Shown one piece after another: positions 22,244 to 33,555 of a DNA stretch of 64,000 nt (the stretch's first letter is position 1; every line of letters begins with the position of its first letter). Under the pieces are notes generated by a model. That model was not told the DNA's origin. It ran no database searches and worked only from the letters and a program-made list of their open reading frames with translations. The stretch spans positions 868,001-932,000 of the forward strand of contig JAJUBI010000001.1 in NCBI GenBank assembly GCA_022419385.1, given 5' to 3'. This DNA comes from Paraconiothyrium sp. Pb-2020 (lineage: Eukaryota > Ascomycota > Dothideomycetes > Pleosporales > Didymosphaeriaceae). A program made the position numbers and the translations under genes.

Positions 22244-23158
22244 GATGTGAGTTGTGCATCTATCATCAGAACGAAGTAGTAATTTATCTTCCAGTACCAC
22301 CTAGCTGCAGGCTCTTAGTCAGGCGTTGAAGAAAGCGTACGAGAGCTACGAGAGTAGCATGAACATAAACGCTGTTTGTTTTGTCTTCCTCACCCATTTC
22401 GATGCTGGAAGTTCTGGCTTGGAAGTACTAGAGGTGACTCAACGCGTTAAATTGCCATTTGTATATAGGGAACTTCTAGGAACGTGGATAAGTCTAATAT
22501 CAACCTTTTAAGATGCACCATAACATCTACAGAACCAGTATAAAGACCCGAAGATATATAGATGCAACTGAAGTACATGTAATCTAATACTAGTTAGAAG
22601 CGCATCTAATTATGTACTGCCTCCTGCTGCCTTGTTGACGTGGATGTCTAAAGGTGCCGACACCAGTGCCGAAGAGAATGTTTCCTTACATAAGTGACCA
22701 CTTGCGTTGCGCGGTCCCTAAACCCCGAGCTTAGTTCCGTTGCTACATCTCTTGGGAAAGTGCCACCAATTACGAGTCGACAATAACATGCGACGTATAA
22801 TTTCAAACACAATGTGGCTTATTGGGGCCCTACGACCACCATGGACTATGGGCTCTGCGAGAAATGTTATTTCATCGTATATTACTTATTTCACAGATCA
22901 CGTTACGAGTCTGGCCACATTCCTGGTACCACCGACATTGATATAGGAACGCCGATTCTTCATAAGAAAGAAAACGTGACGAGGGACTATGTATTGGCTA
23001 GATTTGAGTTCAGACAGTGAATCGGGTTCAGATAGAAAATCGGTGTCTCTCATTTCCTGGTGGAAGATCGTAAACAAGGTAGACTCAAGCCAGCCGCAAC
23101 TCAAAGCATTCTTCCAGCCTCGCAATTAACCCAGCATCGACTAATGCAGAATATTGAC
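22244..23158. other. Intergenic between convergent genes, nothing recognised
   Basis: Only short scattered open frames and AT-rich DNA are seen. It should contain the 3' ends of the two flanking genes. Confidence 0.45.
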
Positions 23159-24669
23159 CTATCCTCCAGGGGGACCATAATCACGCCTCCTCCGAATCCG
23201 CCAATTGTGAGCCTGCGGTGATCCCAATGAACGACCAGTAGGAAACAAATACCGGATCGGCCTCTGGACTTCCTCCCCCTTCCGATCCAGGGTCTGACCA
23301 CCACGCTGAGGTCCCCAAGGGATCTTCATCTTGCCCTCACCTTCGAAAATGATAAGCCTCCTCGTCCAAATGTCGTCGAAGAACAATTTCTGCATTCCTG
23401 CTTCACTGCTGGTACAGTAATCGAACACTGATTGGTAGGTACCTTCCTCCATGTGTATCTCCTCCATTGAGAAGCTCTGGATTGGAGCGCTGCGCACAAG
23501 GGCAAGCAGTGCCTGTTCGGTGACACGGACACCTCGAAGTATAAGCGTGTTCAAGCACGGCAGCGCGGCAGTCTGGGCAAGTGTTTTGATAAGCTGGGTG
23601 TCGTCCACAGCTACGTCGTGTCGGTACCGACACTGGTAGGTACTATACCAGTGTATCTGCAGTGATTCAAGCCTCGGAGATAGACCTATCAGCCTTCCCA
23701 ACCCGTCGAAATTTTCCTGCTGCGTGACCAAAGCTTGGAGCTCATCTATCGGTCCCTTAAGCTCTGAGTCGTTCAAAAGTCGATCCGCAAGACTCAATGA
23801 TAGGGATTTCAAGTCTTGCAGAGAAGGCGCCAGTTCACTTGCGTATGTTTCGAGCTCCTTGAGTTTGTTAGATACGAGGCTGCACCTGTAGGTAGAGTTG
23901 AATAAGTCCAATCCATCAACTCGAAGTTTACTGCCTGAAAGCGACATCATCGCTATCGAAAAGCAATCACTGGCAGCTTCCTACGGAAAAGTCAGTCCGC
24001 AGTCAACTTCTTCCCCAAATGGAAGTAAATCTCGCGTATGCCATCTTATAAGGGGATTACGAGTGAAATACTAACCCATATGATCTTCCAGTCCCCACCG
24101 CGCTCAGGGGGCCGCTCCGTTACGGCGTCTTCACGAAGAACGACCACATCCAAGGTCAGAGATCGAAGCCTGTTAAGTGTTCCATTCGCAGCTAAATTTC
24201 GGAAAGCTTGTGTGAGCAGAGCAGAGTAAACCCCGGTCTCCTTGAGTAGAGTGTTCTCCTCTCTGCGCTCTTCCAAGGTGCGGATATCATCTTCGATTTT
24301 GGCAAGTTCCTCTGGGGTACATTTATGCTGGGTCGACATGGATAACGGACCGTTCGACTCTGCCACCCATCTCGCCTTGTTTTCTAAGATCGTTTGCAGC
24401 TGCTCCGTGTCGATGGCTATGGAGGTCAAGGTGAGATTTTCAACTAGGCGGCCAAGACCGCCTGGCTCGGTTAACTCGACGAGAGTTTCCAGGTCAGGCT
24501 TGGTAATGTGTACGTTCCTATTGACGAAGTGGGATTTGAATGTTGCTTGCGTAGCCAGAGCAGCTAGCTGACGGCTCGCTAGCCGCAGATTCCTAACATC
24601 TGGCAGAGAAAGTGGTAGCACTACTCGCTCGAATAACTCCGGTGGTAAGGTATCGAGCGAGCGAGGCAT
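23159..24669 (-). CDS. F-box-like protein
   Basis: Exons 24669-24076 and 23980-23159 join across a 95-base intron (GTTAGT donor, CTGAC branch site, CGTAG acceptor) to give 471 residues. Residues 4 to about 45 resemble an F-box (Leu-Asp-Thr-Leu-Pro-Pro-Glu-Leu-Phe-Glu-Arg-Val, then Leu-Arg-Leu-Ala-Ser-Arg), which binds Skp1 in SCF ubiquitin ligases. The rest is Leu-rich and helical, with an acidic coiled segment around residues 115-140 and repeated Leu-X-X-Leu-X-Leu patterns that may be degenerate leucine-rich repeats for substrate binding. The C-terminus is Arg-rich. Such proteins are numerous and fast-evolving in filamentous ascomycetes. The F-box call rests on pattern only. Confidence 0.8.
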
Positions 24670-25077
24670 TGCTTCGAAATATTAATTCGTCTAGGTCGGG
24701 TTTTGTCGGGTGGTATACTAATTAGGTATCTGTGCAACCGATGTGAGAAGAAAAGGGGATGAGAAGATGGATTGTTGGAAGAAGATTGGAAGTGCAAAGT
24801 CTCGCTGAATAAGGTCTCTTGTTGCTTAGGCGAATGGATGACTTGAAGTTGGAAGTAAAGGCCAGGACTGAGTTACTTCCCCTCCATTAATCTGAGGCCA
24901 CCCATGCCGCTAGGCTGCCGCGGCTGCGCCACGCCGCCTTATTGGCTAGACATACAGATCCCACGCCCAGCTGTCGCTCACTTGGGACAGCAATGGAGTG
25001 AACAACATTGACAGGATCTCGGGCGATTGTCCAAGTCAAGCGAAACATCAGGATAGTACCAGTCACTGAATGCCTCT
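24670..25077. other. Intergenic, nothing recognised
   Basis: It contains the upstream region of the F-box-like gene and the 3' flank of the MFS transporter gene. No specific element was found. Confidence 0.5.
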
Positions 25078-26855
25078 CTAATCTTGCTGCCTAGGGTTGG
25101 ATCTACAATCAGCTTGCTTGGCTTCCGCGTTGACCACACCCTTCTCTGCCTGTGCTTCTGGTGCTTCCCGGTCCTTGGACCGATCTTGCGACATGGCAGG
25201 TTCCTGCACTTCGTTGGGGCGCTGCAGCCCCCGGTCCTTGATCAGAAAACACCCAAGGAGGCAGAGCCCGATGAAAGGCACATTCATGATAAAGACCGTC
25301 CTACTTGCATGCGCATAAGCCTGCAAGATCTCGTGCATCTGAGTAGGTGATGCCCCAAGTGTATCGAAATCCGGCGTTGAGTATGAAGACAGGGCAAGCG
25401 ACGTAAAGCCTGATGGCAAGGCTTTCTTGAGCGAGTTCTGCAGTACTGCAGCAGAGATAGCCAGGCCTACAGCGCCACCAAGGCTGCGTAAAAAGTTGCG
25501 ATTCGAGATGACTACTGCACGTTGCGCCTTTGTGCAGTGTGCTTGCAGTGCTACGAGCGTGGGTTGAAAGACAAAACCCACGCCGATGCCCTGGATCACC
25601 AGGATGATAGCGATAGCGGCGATAGACGTATTGAGGTCGAACATGCAAGTAAGGCCGGCGCCTAAGGTCCACAGGAAGAAGCCAGACCAGATGACTTCAC
25701 CGTAGCGTTCTAGGCGGGATATATACTGACCTGAGAGGATAGAGGCCGTCATCTGCGCGCAAGGAATCGGCAATACCAGAGCAGCGGAGAGAATTGGTGA
25801 CATGCCACGGGCATTTTGGAAAAACAAGGGGAGGTAATAGAGCTGAGAATAATACACGAGGCCAAAAAAGAAGTTTTGTAGAAGCATCATGCAGATTGGT
25901 GCGGATGTGAAGAGCGACACTGATCATATTAGCTTCATCGCCGTTGCATCCGTCATGGAACTCACATGGCATCATGGGTAGCACAGCGATCCGATACTCT
26001 ATTAAGAGAAAGGAAAACATGCAACAGCTTCCGACGACAAGCATCGAAATGACCATTGCCGAATCCCAGGCAAAGTAGCTTCCACCTCCAGATACTGGAA
26101 TAAGTATCAGAATAATCGCCGCAGACCCAGCGAGAATTCCCCAGTAGTCGATTTTCTTGCATATCGCCCGGTAGTCTGGCTTCGATGTGACTTTCGGCAC
26201 AGGCAGCGTGAAGAAGCAAACGACGCAGCAGACCGCTGCAAGAGGGCTGATCACCCAGAATAATCCTCTCCAAGTTGAATGTTCCACGAACGCTGCGGCA
26301 GCAAATGGTCCGACCATGTTTCCAAGCCCAACACAGGATCCCAGAATACCTTGGTACTTTCCGCGCTCTTTCAGGGTCACTACATCGGAGACGATCATCA
26401 TGGCGAGAGAGGTGATGCCGCCGTTTGCAACACCGGCTAGGCCACGGAATACATAGAGCATCGTAGCATTTTGGGACAAACCACAAAGTAAGTCACTGAT
26501 GGTCAGAAGGCCAAGCGCTGAGATGAAAACGACTTTTCTCCCTAGCAATCTATTTTAGAGATTGTTACTCGAGTCGTTCATTGAGATACTTACCAAATAG
26601 GTCTGACATGCGACCATACAATACCTGGAATACAGTGTTCGCGATCAATGCACTCGTTCCCGCCCAACTGACCGTAGCTTCAGCATGCAATTCCCGCCCT
26701 ATCGTAGGAAGCGCCACACCAATTCCATTTTGGTCGACAAAGCAGATAAACAGCGAGACTGCTAAGGCGCTGAATACGATCAAGAGTTCATTCTTGGGAA
26801 GCAGGTCGGTTTGGTCGAAGACAGCGGCTTCGGCAGCTTTTTGTCGATCTTTCAT
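25078..26855 (-). CDS. MFS transporter, DHA2-type (14 predicted helices)
   Basis: Three exons (26855-26594, 26541-25966, 25919-25078) with introns of 52 and 46 bases give 559 residues in phase. A longer N-terminus from an in-frame ATG at 26945 is possible, but the start chosen precedes a typical polar cytoplasmic tail. The order is: helix 1 with an Asp-Gln-Asn-Gly motif (family Leu-Asp-X-Thr-Ile equivalent), motif A Gly-Arg-Met-Ser-Asp-Leu-Phe-Gly-Arg-Lys between helices 2 and 3, motif C-like Gly-Pro-Phe-Ala-Ala in helix 5, an interdomain region, and a hydrophilic Glu/Gln/Lys-rich tail. DHA2 transporters export drugs, toxins or metabolites by proton exchange, or transport siderophores. Its divergent promoter is shared with the NCS1 permease and carries a TCGG-N4-CCGA palindrome, which argues for co-regulation with the adjacent nitrogen cluster. 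Its substrate is unknown. Confidence 0.92.
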
Positions 26856-27124
26856 AGCCAGAGAAACGACACGAAGCACAGAAAACGCAATGCCTTGTGT
26901 ACAGCAACCACGAATATGCGATGTATTAAGCTGAGAAAAACGCATGTCGTCTTTTGCCGCGGAACTTGCGACGATCGACTAGTCCGCCCCACTGTTCTCA
27001 GTACTTTCGGAGTCTTCGTACATCGCGCGCATCGGCTGCGGGCGCGCTCCGCGCGTCGGAGAACTCCCGAACACTACCACAGCATAAAGTGACAAAGTGG
27101 CCATTGTTAGCAGCATGGCGATAG

Positions 27125-27136
27125 TCGGAGCTCCTA
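27125..27136. promoter_or_regulatory. Near-copy of the TCGG-N4-CCGA palindrome
   Basis: TCGGAGCTCCTA differs by one base from the perfect palindrome 95 bases downstream and shares its AGCT core. It may be a second, weaker binding site. Confidence 0.4.
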
Positions 27137-27219
27137 TGTACGGAGGACCGCGCAGGTCGTGGAGAGATGTCTGGAGAGGAAAAGCGCTGTTGCCGTGCCT
27201 GTGCGGAGGAGATCCATCT

Positions 27220-27231
27220 TCGGAGCTCCGA
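27220..27231. promoter_or_regulatory. TCGG-N4-CCGA palindrome, candidate Zn2Cys6 binding site
   Basis: TCGGAGCTCCGA is a perfect 12-base palindrome with CGG/CCG half-sites, 189 bases upstream of the NCS1 permease ATG. Inverted CGG triplets are the typical target of Zn2Cys6 dimers, and a gene for such a regulator lies at 29543-31635. Confidence 0.5.
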
Positions 27232-27242
27232 CGCTAACACCT

Positions 27243-27248
27243 GATAAG
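27243..27248 (+). promoter_or_regulatory. GATA-factor site
   Basis: GATAAG, the core bound by AreA/NIT2-type nitrogen regulators, 172 bases upstream of the permease start and next to the palindrome. A single 6-base match is weak evidence alone. Confidence 0.35.
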
Positions 27249-27419
27249 CCCTGCGACAAGCATCTTTCTCTATCTCATCTACACAAGCAGCTATGGAGAG
27301 CGCCACTTCTAAAGATGTTATCAAGATGATTGTGGTTGCACATATATGCTGCCCCGGTCGTGGGACGGCTCCATTGGACATCTTCAACACGATCTGAGTG
27401 AGGCACTACATCTGCACAG

Positions 27420-29232
27420 ATGTCACAACTCCTGCGAAAAGCTAAGAATGCTCTTGGGTCTCCCAAGGTCCTTCACAATGAGCAGCACAGCGCGAAAGGA
27501 GAAGGTACTTTGCGATACAATGAGGACTTACTTCCAAGTCCCGTTGGTAAGTATATCATCACCATGGGGATCTTGTCGCTATCGACTAATTGCGACCAGG
27601 CGATAGACGTTGGAAGTGGGAGCATTACTTCGCGTACTATCTCACCATGACTTTCAGCCCTAGTAGCTACAACCTTGGTGCTACCCTGATATCCATTGGA
27701 CTGGCATGGTGGCACGGCATGATTGCCGCAGTCATCGGTTCCGCCATATTGACTGTCTTGGTGGTACTCAATAGTCGCGGTGCCATCAAGTACTTCGTCG
27801 GGTTTCCCGTATACGTGCGCGCAGCAGCAGGCGTACGAGGCGCCAGTCTTTACATCCTAGTCCGCGCTATTGTCGCTATCATCTACTTTGCTACACAAAC
27901 CTACTACGGTGGGCGCATCACGTCGGTCTTTATGCGCGGAATCTTTGGAAACGGCTACCATAACATTCCCAATCATCTTCCAGCAAGCGCTGGTATCACT
28001 TCTCGGGACTTACTCAGCTTCTTTCTATTCTGGATGGTAAATCTGCACGATATATGAAGTTAATATGTCACTAACTTCTATAGGTACAAATGCCCGTGAT
28101 GTTCATCCACCCGAAAGTGCTTCGCCATCTTTTCGTTGTGAAAGCCGTGTACACAACGATTGCCCTCTTCGGCGTGCTCGGATGGGCAATCAGTGCAAAC
28201 GGAGGAACACTCGGAGAGTTCAAGTACACCACGAAACAAGCTCGTCTGTCTGGTTCCGCTCTTGTTTGGCCAATGATTCAAGCCATCAATTCCGTAATGG
28301 GGGCACTCGCGCCTGTCCTAATCAATCAGCCCGATATTGCTCGATACGGCCACTCTTACAAAGACGTTACCTGGAGCCAGGGCATGGGCATTCTGATAAG
28401 CAAAGTATTGGTGATGTTTCTCGGTACCGCAACCACGTCTGCAGCTACGAACGTGCTCGGCGAAAGTTACTGGAATGTCTGGGATCTATACGGCGCCATC
28501 CTCGACAAGTACTGGAATTCTGCAGCAAGAGCCGGCATGGTGTTTGCATCGTTTGGCATGATGCTTGCTATCCTGATTACGAACGCTGGGAGTAACTCGC
28601 TCCCAGTTGGTGCTGATCTAACGGGTCTGTTCCCGCGATGGCTCACTATCGTCCGAGGCCAGATACTCTGCGCGGTTTTAGCGCCGCTGCTCGTTCCGTG
28701 GAAGATTATTGCGAACGCGGCTTCTTTTCTTACTTTCTTGGGCTCGTATACTGTCTTCCTCATGCCGATCTGCGCTTGCATGATCGTTGATTACTGGTTT
28801 GTGAGGCGAGGTAACTTCCACGTGCCTTCACTATACGTAAACTCGCCCAAGGCTCCATACAGCTACTACAAAGGATGGAACCTGCGCATGCTCGCTGCTT
28901 GGGTAGCTGGTGTCGCTTTCACGGTACACGGAGTCGCTGGCTCGCTAAATCCCGGCTCGGTGTCGACAGCCAGCAAGAACATGTACAAGCTAGGATTTGT
29001 TCTGTCATTTCTTATGGGTGCGTTAGTGTATTATGTGCTGTGCTTGCTGTGGCCGGTACCGATTCTACCTGAGGGTGAAGAAAGAGAACTCCAATTTGAG
29101 GAGATGGCTGCCAACGAGGGCTTCTTTTCCCACGAGAGCGTAGCGACTATTACTGGGGTAGTTGACGGAGAAGAGGTGGATTCCGCTAGTACTCAGTATT
29201 ATTCTACTCAAGGCAAAGAGGATAAGGTCTGA
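27420..29232 (+). CDS. NCS1-family nucleobase/allantoin-type permease
   Basis: Exons 27420-27546, 27600-28036 and 28084-29232 (introns 53 and 47 bases, branch sites CTAAT and CTAAC) give 570 residues. The N-terminal Asp-Leu-Leu-Pro-Ser-Pro then Arg-Arg-Trp-Lys-Trp-Glu-His-Tyr motif is the signature of the fungal NCS1 family (uracil, uridine, allantoin and thiamine-type importers). About twelve hydrophobic helices follow, including the helix-1 Tyr-Asn-Leu-Gly-Ala stretch, the helix-3 region with Tyr-Phe-Val-Gly-Phe-Pro-Val-Tyr-Val-Arg, the cytoplasmic loop with Asn-Gln-Pro-Asp-Ile-Ala-Arg-Tyr and a helix-8 region with Asn-X-Leu-Pro-Val-Gly-Ala-Asp-Leu-Thr-Gly-Leu-Phe-Pro. The tail is acidic. 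It should import a purine- or pyrimidine-related ring or ureide by proton symport at the plasma membrane. Its neighbours (regulator, PuuE-type hydrolase, amidase) support a nitrogen-source role. Confidence 0.93.
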
Positions 29233-29542
29233 GTTGCTAGCAGGATATCATTATTTAGCTTATCGTGGGGGCGACTTTCCAAATCCGCAATGCCGTCAAT
29301 CTTTCCATATAGACGCTTGTCAGCTGTTACAATGCTGCATTCATGTTGAGAGAGCTATTTGACCAACACACCGCGTATAGAAACCCTCAGTGGAATTTGA
29401 AATCATTATGGTTAACTTGATGACGATTTCAGTACTCCGACATTTGCTGTCACGGCTCGCTCTGTGTATCTATGGTTCTTCGCGCAGCACAATTGGTTTT
29501 TGAGTGCCTCATGCGCAACTTCTTAGCTAGATCTGAGTATGC
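29233..29542. other. Convergent intergenic region, nothing recognised
   Basis: A short gap between two convergent gene ends; only 3' untranslated sequence is expected. Confidence 0.55.
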
Positions 29543-31635
29543 CTATGCAATCCACCCGGTCAGCTCTCTTGCCATATCGAGAGCGCCATGGTCAGCAAGA
29601 TCCAGATGATCGAACAACGAGAAATCTGCCTGCGGTACATCCGAGCGGTAGCCACCGTCCGTCTGCCCGTCAGCATGCTCCGAAGCTCCCTGCAATGCTG
29701 CCATAGTAGCTTCCACCAACACGTCAAATGTATCTCTGAACCGCCGAATCCACGGTGCGCGCTCGCCCATGATGGAAAGCACGCAACTAGCAGCGCGTAT
29801 ATCGTTGCTGATGCCGATAGACCACAACCTATCTTTTCCGCGCCAGAGCACATACAGCAAGGTGATTCCTGAGACGAAGGCTGTGTGTACAGCAACAAAA
29901 CTGTGTCCGTACTCGGGCGCTTGATGAAAGCGCTTATGTATCTGACATATTTGGCCGGCAGCTACTGCCGCCTTGTGGAAAGGCTCGCTGTTAGGATCGA
30001 GAATGGGTAAGAAAGGCTGCAGAAGAAGGCGAACATTGCGGTGGTAGTGCAGTGACACGCGATCATGCTCGCTCGCTTGTAAAGTAGGGAGCACGTTGTT
30101 CCGCCAAGTTTCCAGATCGGCCATAAGACGGTGCATCTTTGGTAGAAGAGCTATTGTTGGTTTGTCGACGCGGTAGACCTTGCGCTGGATCCGTGCTTCA
30201 AACACGTGTAGCTGCGAGAGAAGGATGAACTGGCTCAAGTTGGTTGGCGGAAGAGCTTGCTGCTCTGGAAATTCGTTTGTAGAAAGCGTCTCGGGAGGGA
30301 AGTTAAACAAGCGGTCGTCATCGTCAACGCTGGCAGGAAGTGGTTGGTCAATATCAGAGTCAGACAGGCTGACCGGTCGGCCTAGAGTTCCTGCTAGGAT
30401 GCTTTCGAGAGAGTAAGTGGACCAGAATAGACGACGCCTCATCTGTGCTTCGAATGTTGGCAAACCACGGGTTGATGCTGCACGATGCAAACCAATGTCG
30501 GTTACTGTGCGCATCGCAAGGCCTGTCAGATGCCAAAGGCCGTTGCGAGATTCTGATCTCAAATGGTATAATATCAATAGTACGGTCGCTTCCAAGTTAT
30601 GAATAGGTGATGCTTCCCGCACGCTTGCGACGTGCTGCATTGCAAAAACGTAGAACTGCTCTGGTGAAGTGTGCCGGTAGTCTTCAGTGAGGCGAAGATT
30701 TAAAGCACCGATGGCGTAGACCATGTATAGCACAAATAGCGCAAATCCATCTGAATCGTACGCAACCGATGAGTATGAAGATTGGTCCTGTTCAGTGTTC
30801 CTTCCTGCTCTTGTTCCGAGTGTATAGCGGCACCGATGAGCCTCCCATACATCTGACCGGAAAAGGAAAGGAAATCGCGGATGAATTCGACCCAAATATG
30901 CCTTGATTAGCTTCGCACCCAGGGATTCTGTAGGCGGCTCTGCTCGATTGAAATGCAATTCCTGCAAGGTAATTTTCCTCGTGGAATTACTGCCGCTCAC
31001 ATGGGCTTCGTCATCATCATTGTTAGCGGCAGGTACCCATAGGGCCTTGTTCCAGGCAGTCGCCTGCACCATTTTTCCAAGGTCAGTCGCTAGAGCATAC
31101 CCTGACGAGGAGCCAATGTACGAGGAGGTCTCTGTGTTGCCGCTACCAAGCGAGAGTATACCAACGATATCGGCTACATTGTGCTGGGCTTTTGAGTTCT
31201 GCTGCATTGGGCTCTCAACCTCCGAACTCGGTCGATCACGTGCAGATACTAACGGATGACCTGAAGGAGTTGAGTAGTTGGCTCCCAATTCATGCTCCCT
31301 CCTGTTTTGATTTTGCTGGCTTTCTATCGTAACAAGGCGCGTCTCCAGATAAGCAACTTGCTCTTCAAGTGCACGTGTATACGAGCTCCTTTGTGTTTCC
31401 CGTTGTGGTGGCCTGTGACAGCTGGCACCGGATTTTGCACAATTCGAGCATTGCGGATATGCGTTATCGCACTGTTACAGGCAGCTGAGCTGTACAAAAC
31501 TACATTTAGCGAGGTTTTGAAACTTACCCGCTGCTTTCTTGTCTTGCATCTGTCGCAAGCTGTTCGTTGACGTTTTCGTGGGTTACTATCGTCTAGCTCA
31601 GGGGATTGAGAAGTGCATGAATTGAAGGTGTTCAT
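29543..31635 (-). CDS. Zn(II)2Cys6 fungal transcription factor
   Basis: Exons 31635-31528 and 31471-29543 join in phase across a 56-base intron that splits the zinc cluster, giving 678 residues. The DNA-binding cluster sits at residues 27-54: Cys-X2-Cys, Lys-Thr-Arg-Lys-Gln-Arg-Cys, then Cys-X2-Cys and a final Cys, preceded by basic Arg-Lys-Arg-Gln-Arg. A short coiled linker follows (Leu-Glu-Glu-Gln-Val-Ala-Tyr-Leu-Glu). The remainder is a fungal-specific middle homology region with the usual Arg-Pro-Val-Ser-Leu motif after Thr-Leu-Gly (residues about 340-350). It lies inside the cluster of permease, hydrolase and amidase genes and probably controls them, binding inverted CGG triplets such as those in both divergent promoters. 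Its own upstream region has three GATA sites. Appears intact. Confidence 0.93.
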
Positions 31636-32088
31636 CGCAGGTCGTACTGTAGCGCTGTGGACGATGATACTAAAAGTATAATAGATGTGGTATCTCGCGA
31701 TTGATGAGTAAAGTATACTACGAACAGTATAGATTGGTTCAGCGTTCTTTAGCGATAAGGAAATGCACTATCCTACGTACATCCTAGGAGACATTAGGCT
31801 ACGCTAGCTTATCGCATCTCACCGAGACCACCTGAACCGATAAGGCAGACGGTACATCTTGACACAAAAAGCTGCTACACTAGTGAAATAGCGTAACGTC
31901 TCAGTTGTTCCAGTGCTCTTATTACTCTGGCCAATCAATGAGGACGGCCTCCGAAGTAATATGAGAGTTTATGGAGTACTACAGGCTTCAAGACGTTATG
32001 GTATCAAACAGTCCATGAACACCATACACGTAGCAAAGTCCTTGGAAGGCATCTCGAATGTGTGAACTTCCTCCATTCGATCCCTGGC
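31636..32088. other. Upstream region of the Zn2Cys6 regulator
   Basis: No gene is supported; the GATA sites at 31754-31844 are listed separately. A CGG-CCT-CCG inverted triplet occurs near 31945-31953. Confidence 0.5.
31754..31844. promoter_or_regulatory. Three GATA-factor sites upstream of the regulator
   Basis: GATAAG at 31754-31759, TTATC (reverse complement of GATAA) at 31809-31813, and GATAAG at 31839-31844 lie 119-209 bases before the regulator ATG. This is the arrangement expected for nitrogen metabolite control by an AreA-type factor, inferred from sequence only. Confidence 0.45.
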
Positions 32089-33233
32089 CTACTGTGACTC
32101 TTGCCCTCCGGTCTTTGACCCAGGATAGTACGGAAACGTCGACCGGTAGTGCTTCGCAATGTCTCTTCGCGTAGCTACCCAAACGCCTTCTTTTTCCGAT
32201 ATGTATTGCATGAACTTTCGGAGGCTTTCTGATCGTCCAGGCTTACCAGCAATTCGTGAATGAAGGGGTATGGTCATCATCTTGCCCCCTTCGCGGTAAA
32301 GACAATCAAATGTGTCCTTCAAATATTGTTCATAAGTAGCTCCGGCACTGCTGACGAAACCAGGAAGCATATGGAATTTTCCATCGTTACCTTCACACTG
32401 TTAGTAGTCGTCACAACAGACTGTGCAGGATTCCACAACTTACAATCGTAGTTGTAGGGAACCATGAGCAAGCCTTCTTTCTCGTCGTCAGGCAAGTCCT
32501 TCTCCCATGGCAGATCGATCCAATACGGGGAATCTTCGTTGTATACCTCCGAAGTATAGAGCATCTTGTGGCCCATCTCTTTCCACATAATAGGGAGCAA
32601 ATTTGCCGTATTTGGTGTTCCTCGGCCAAAGTACGCCCCGACAGGGAACTCGCCTGTTCGCGCGTCAGTTTATACAAAGTTTGCGAGAAGAAAATGTCCC
32701 ACCCGTTGCTGCCTCTAGAGCCTTGCAGGTCTTCTTGATATACTCCTTGTCGTCTTCTAAAGAATAGTCCCAGATATCCAGCCATCTGTATCCGTGCGCG
32801 CCTATCTCATGACCATCTCTTACACATGCTTTAGCAAAGGTGGGGTTCCTTTCCATCGCCACAGCGATCGCCCAGAGAGTCATGTTCCAGCCAAATTCCT
32901 TCATGAGACGGTGGATCCGCCATGCGCCACAGCGACTGCCATATTCGAAATCTTGCTCGCCATTCAAGTGTCGGTATTCTCTACCACCACCGGACGGTCC
33001 CTTCTCCCAGAGATACTCTTCGCTAGTCTTATCTCCATCAAGAGGGTTGCGCTCTCCGCCCTCTTCGTAGTTAAGCACGAATGAAACAGCAATGCGTGCA
33101 CCATTTGGCCATTGTGCATCGTGTCCATGCTCTCCAAATCCTGTCATAGCATTAGCTAGCGAACACTTGGGCATTGATTTATTTCACCTTCGAAATCACG
33201 GGGCAGCTGGAGGGACTCCTCGACGTGAACCAT
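32089..33233 (-). CDS. PuuE-type allantoinase-like polysaccharide deacetylase-fold hydrolase
   Basis: Four exons (33233-33188, 33140-32703, 32653-32444, 32390-32089) with introns of 47, 49 and 53 bases give 331 residues in phase. The first ATG starts a short leader (Met-Val-His-Val-Glu-Glu) with no signal peptide, so the enzyme should be intracellular, unlike chitin deacetylases. Recognisable family blocks are Trp-Pro-Asn-Gly-Ala-Arg-Ile-Ala-Val-Ser-Phe, Asn-Tyr-Glu-Glu-Gly-Gly-Glu, the Tyr-Gly-Ser-Arg-X-Gly-X-Trp-Arg motif, and Gly-His-Glu-Ile-Gly-Ala-His-Gly-Tyr-Arg-Trp (metal-site His pair). Late Pro-Tyr-Asn-Tyr-Asp-Cys-Asn-Asp and Leu-His-Ser-Arg blocks complete the family pattern. In bacteria PuuE hydrolyses allantoin to allantoate; a related ring amide is equally possible here. 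It is divergent from an amidase. Confidence 0.9.
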
Positions 33234-33461
33234 GATCAGATATATTTACTCTCAAAGGGTTGTTTTTTAGTGTTGATCCGTATTTGAAGCACTGGCATCG
33301 GCTGAGTGCGGAAAGAGCGTTTCAAATCACTTGACGCACGTCTTATACCTAAAGTATGTAATCGCATTTTGAGCTCCAACTCCCATCGCACACTTTACAG
33401 ACACTTTGCCTATCATTTTTCGGTATCAATGTAGAATGACCAAGCACAATTAGAGTACACC

Positions 33462-33537
33462 TTATCGGATTATCGGGCAGTTGGACCCTTTGCCGACAGC
33501 CCCACCTTTCACCCTTGGCTACAGCTTATCGCTTATC
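33462..33537. promoter_or_regulatory. Two closely spaced pairs of GATA-factor sites
   Basis: TTATC (reverse complement of GATAA) occurs at 33462-33466 and 33470-33474, then again at 33526-33530 and 33533-33537. Paired GATA sites are the preferred arrangement for AreA/NIT2 regulators. They lie between the divergent hydrolase and amidase genes. Confidence 0.5.
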
Positions 33538-33543
33538 ACTCCG

Positions 33544-33555
33544 TCGGACCTCCGA
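33544..33555. promoter_or_regulatory. TCGG-N4-CCGA palindrome, candidate Zn2Cys6 binding site
   Basis: TCGGACCTCCGA repeats the TCGG-N4-CCGA layout of the site at 27220-27231, 262 bases upstream of the amidase ATG and 311 bases upstream of the hydrolase ATG. It starts 7 bases after the last GATA site. Confidence 0.5.

Larger units (their letters stand above)
26856..27419. other. Divergent promoter between MFS transporter and NCS1 permease
   Basis: No gene is supported. The region contains the palindromes and GATA site listed separately. Apparent open frames here have no protein-like features. Confidence 0.6.

Noticed and set aside
26998..27390. Leftward open frame of 130 codons in the MFS-NCS1 divergent promoter
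   Set aside because: It covers the palindrome and GATA sites, has an Arg/Ser-rich random look, and no homologous pattern was seen.
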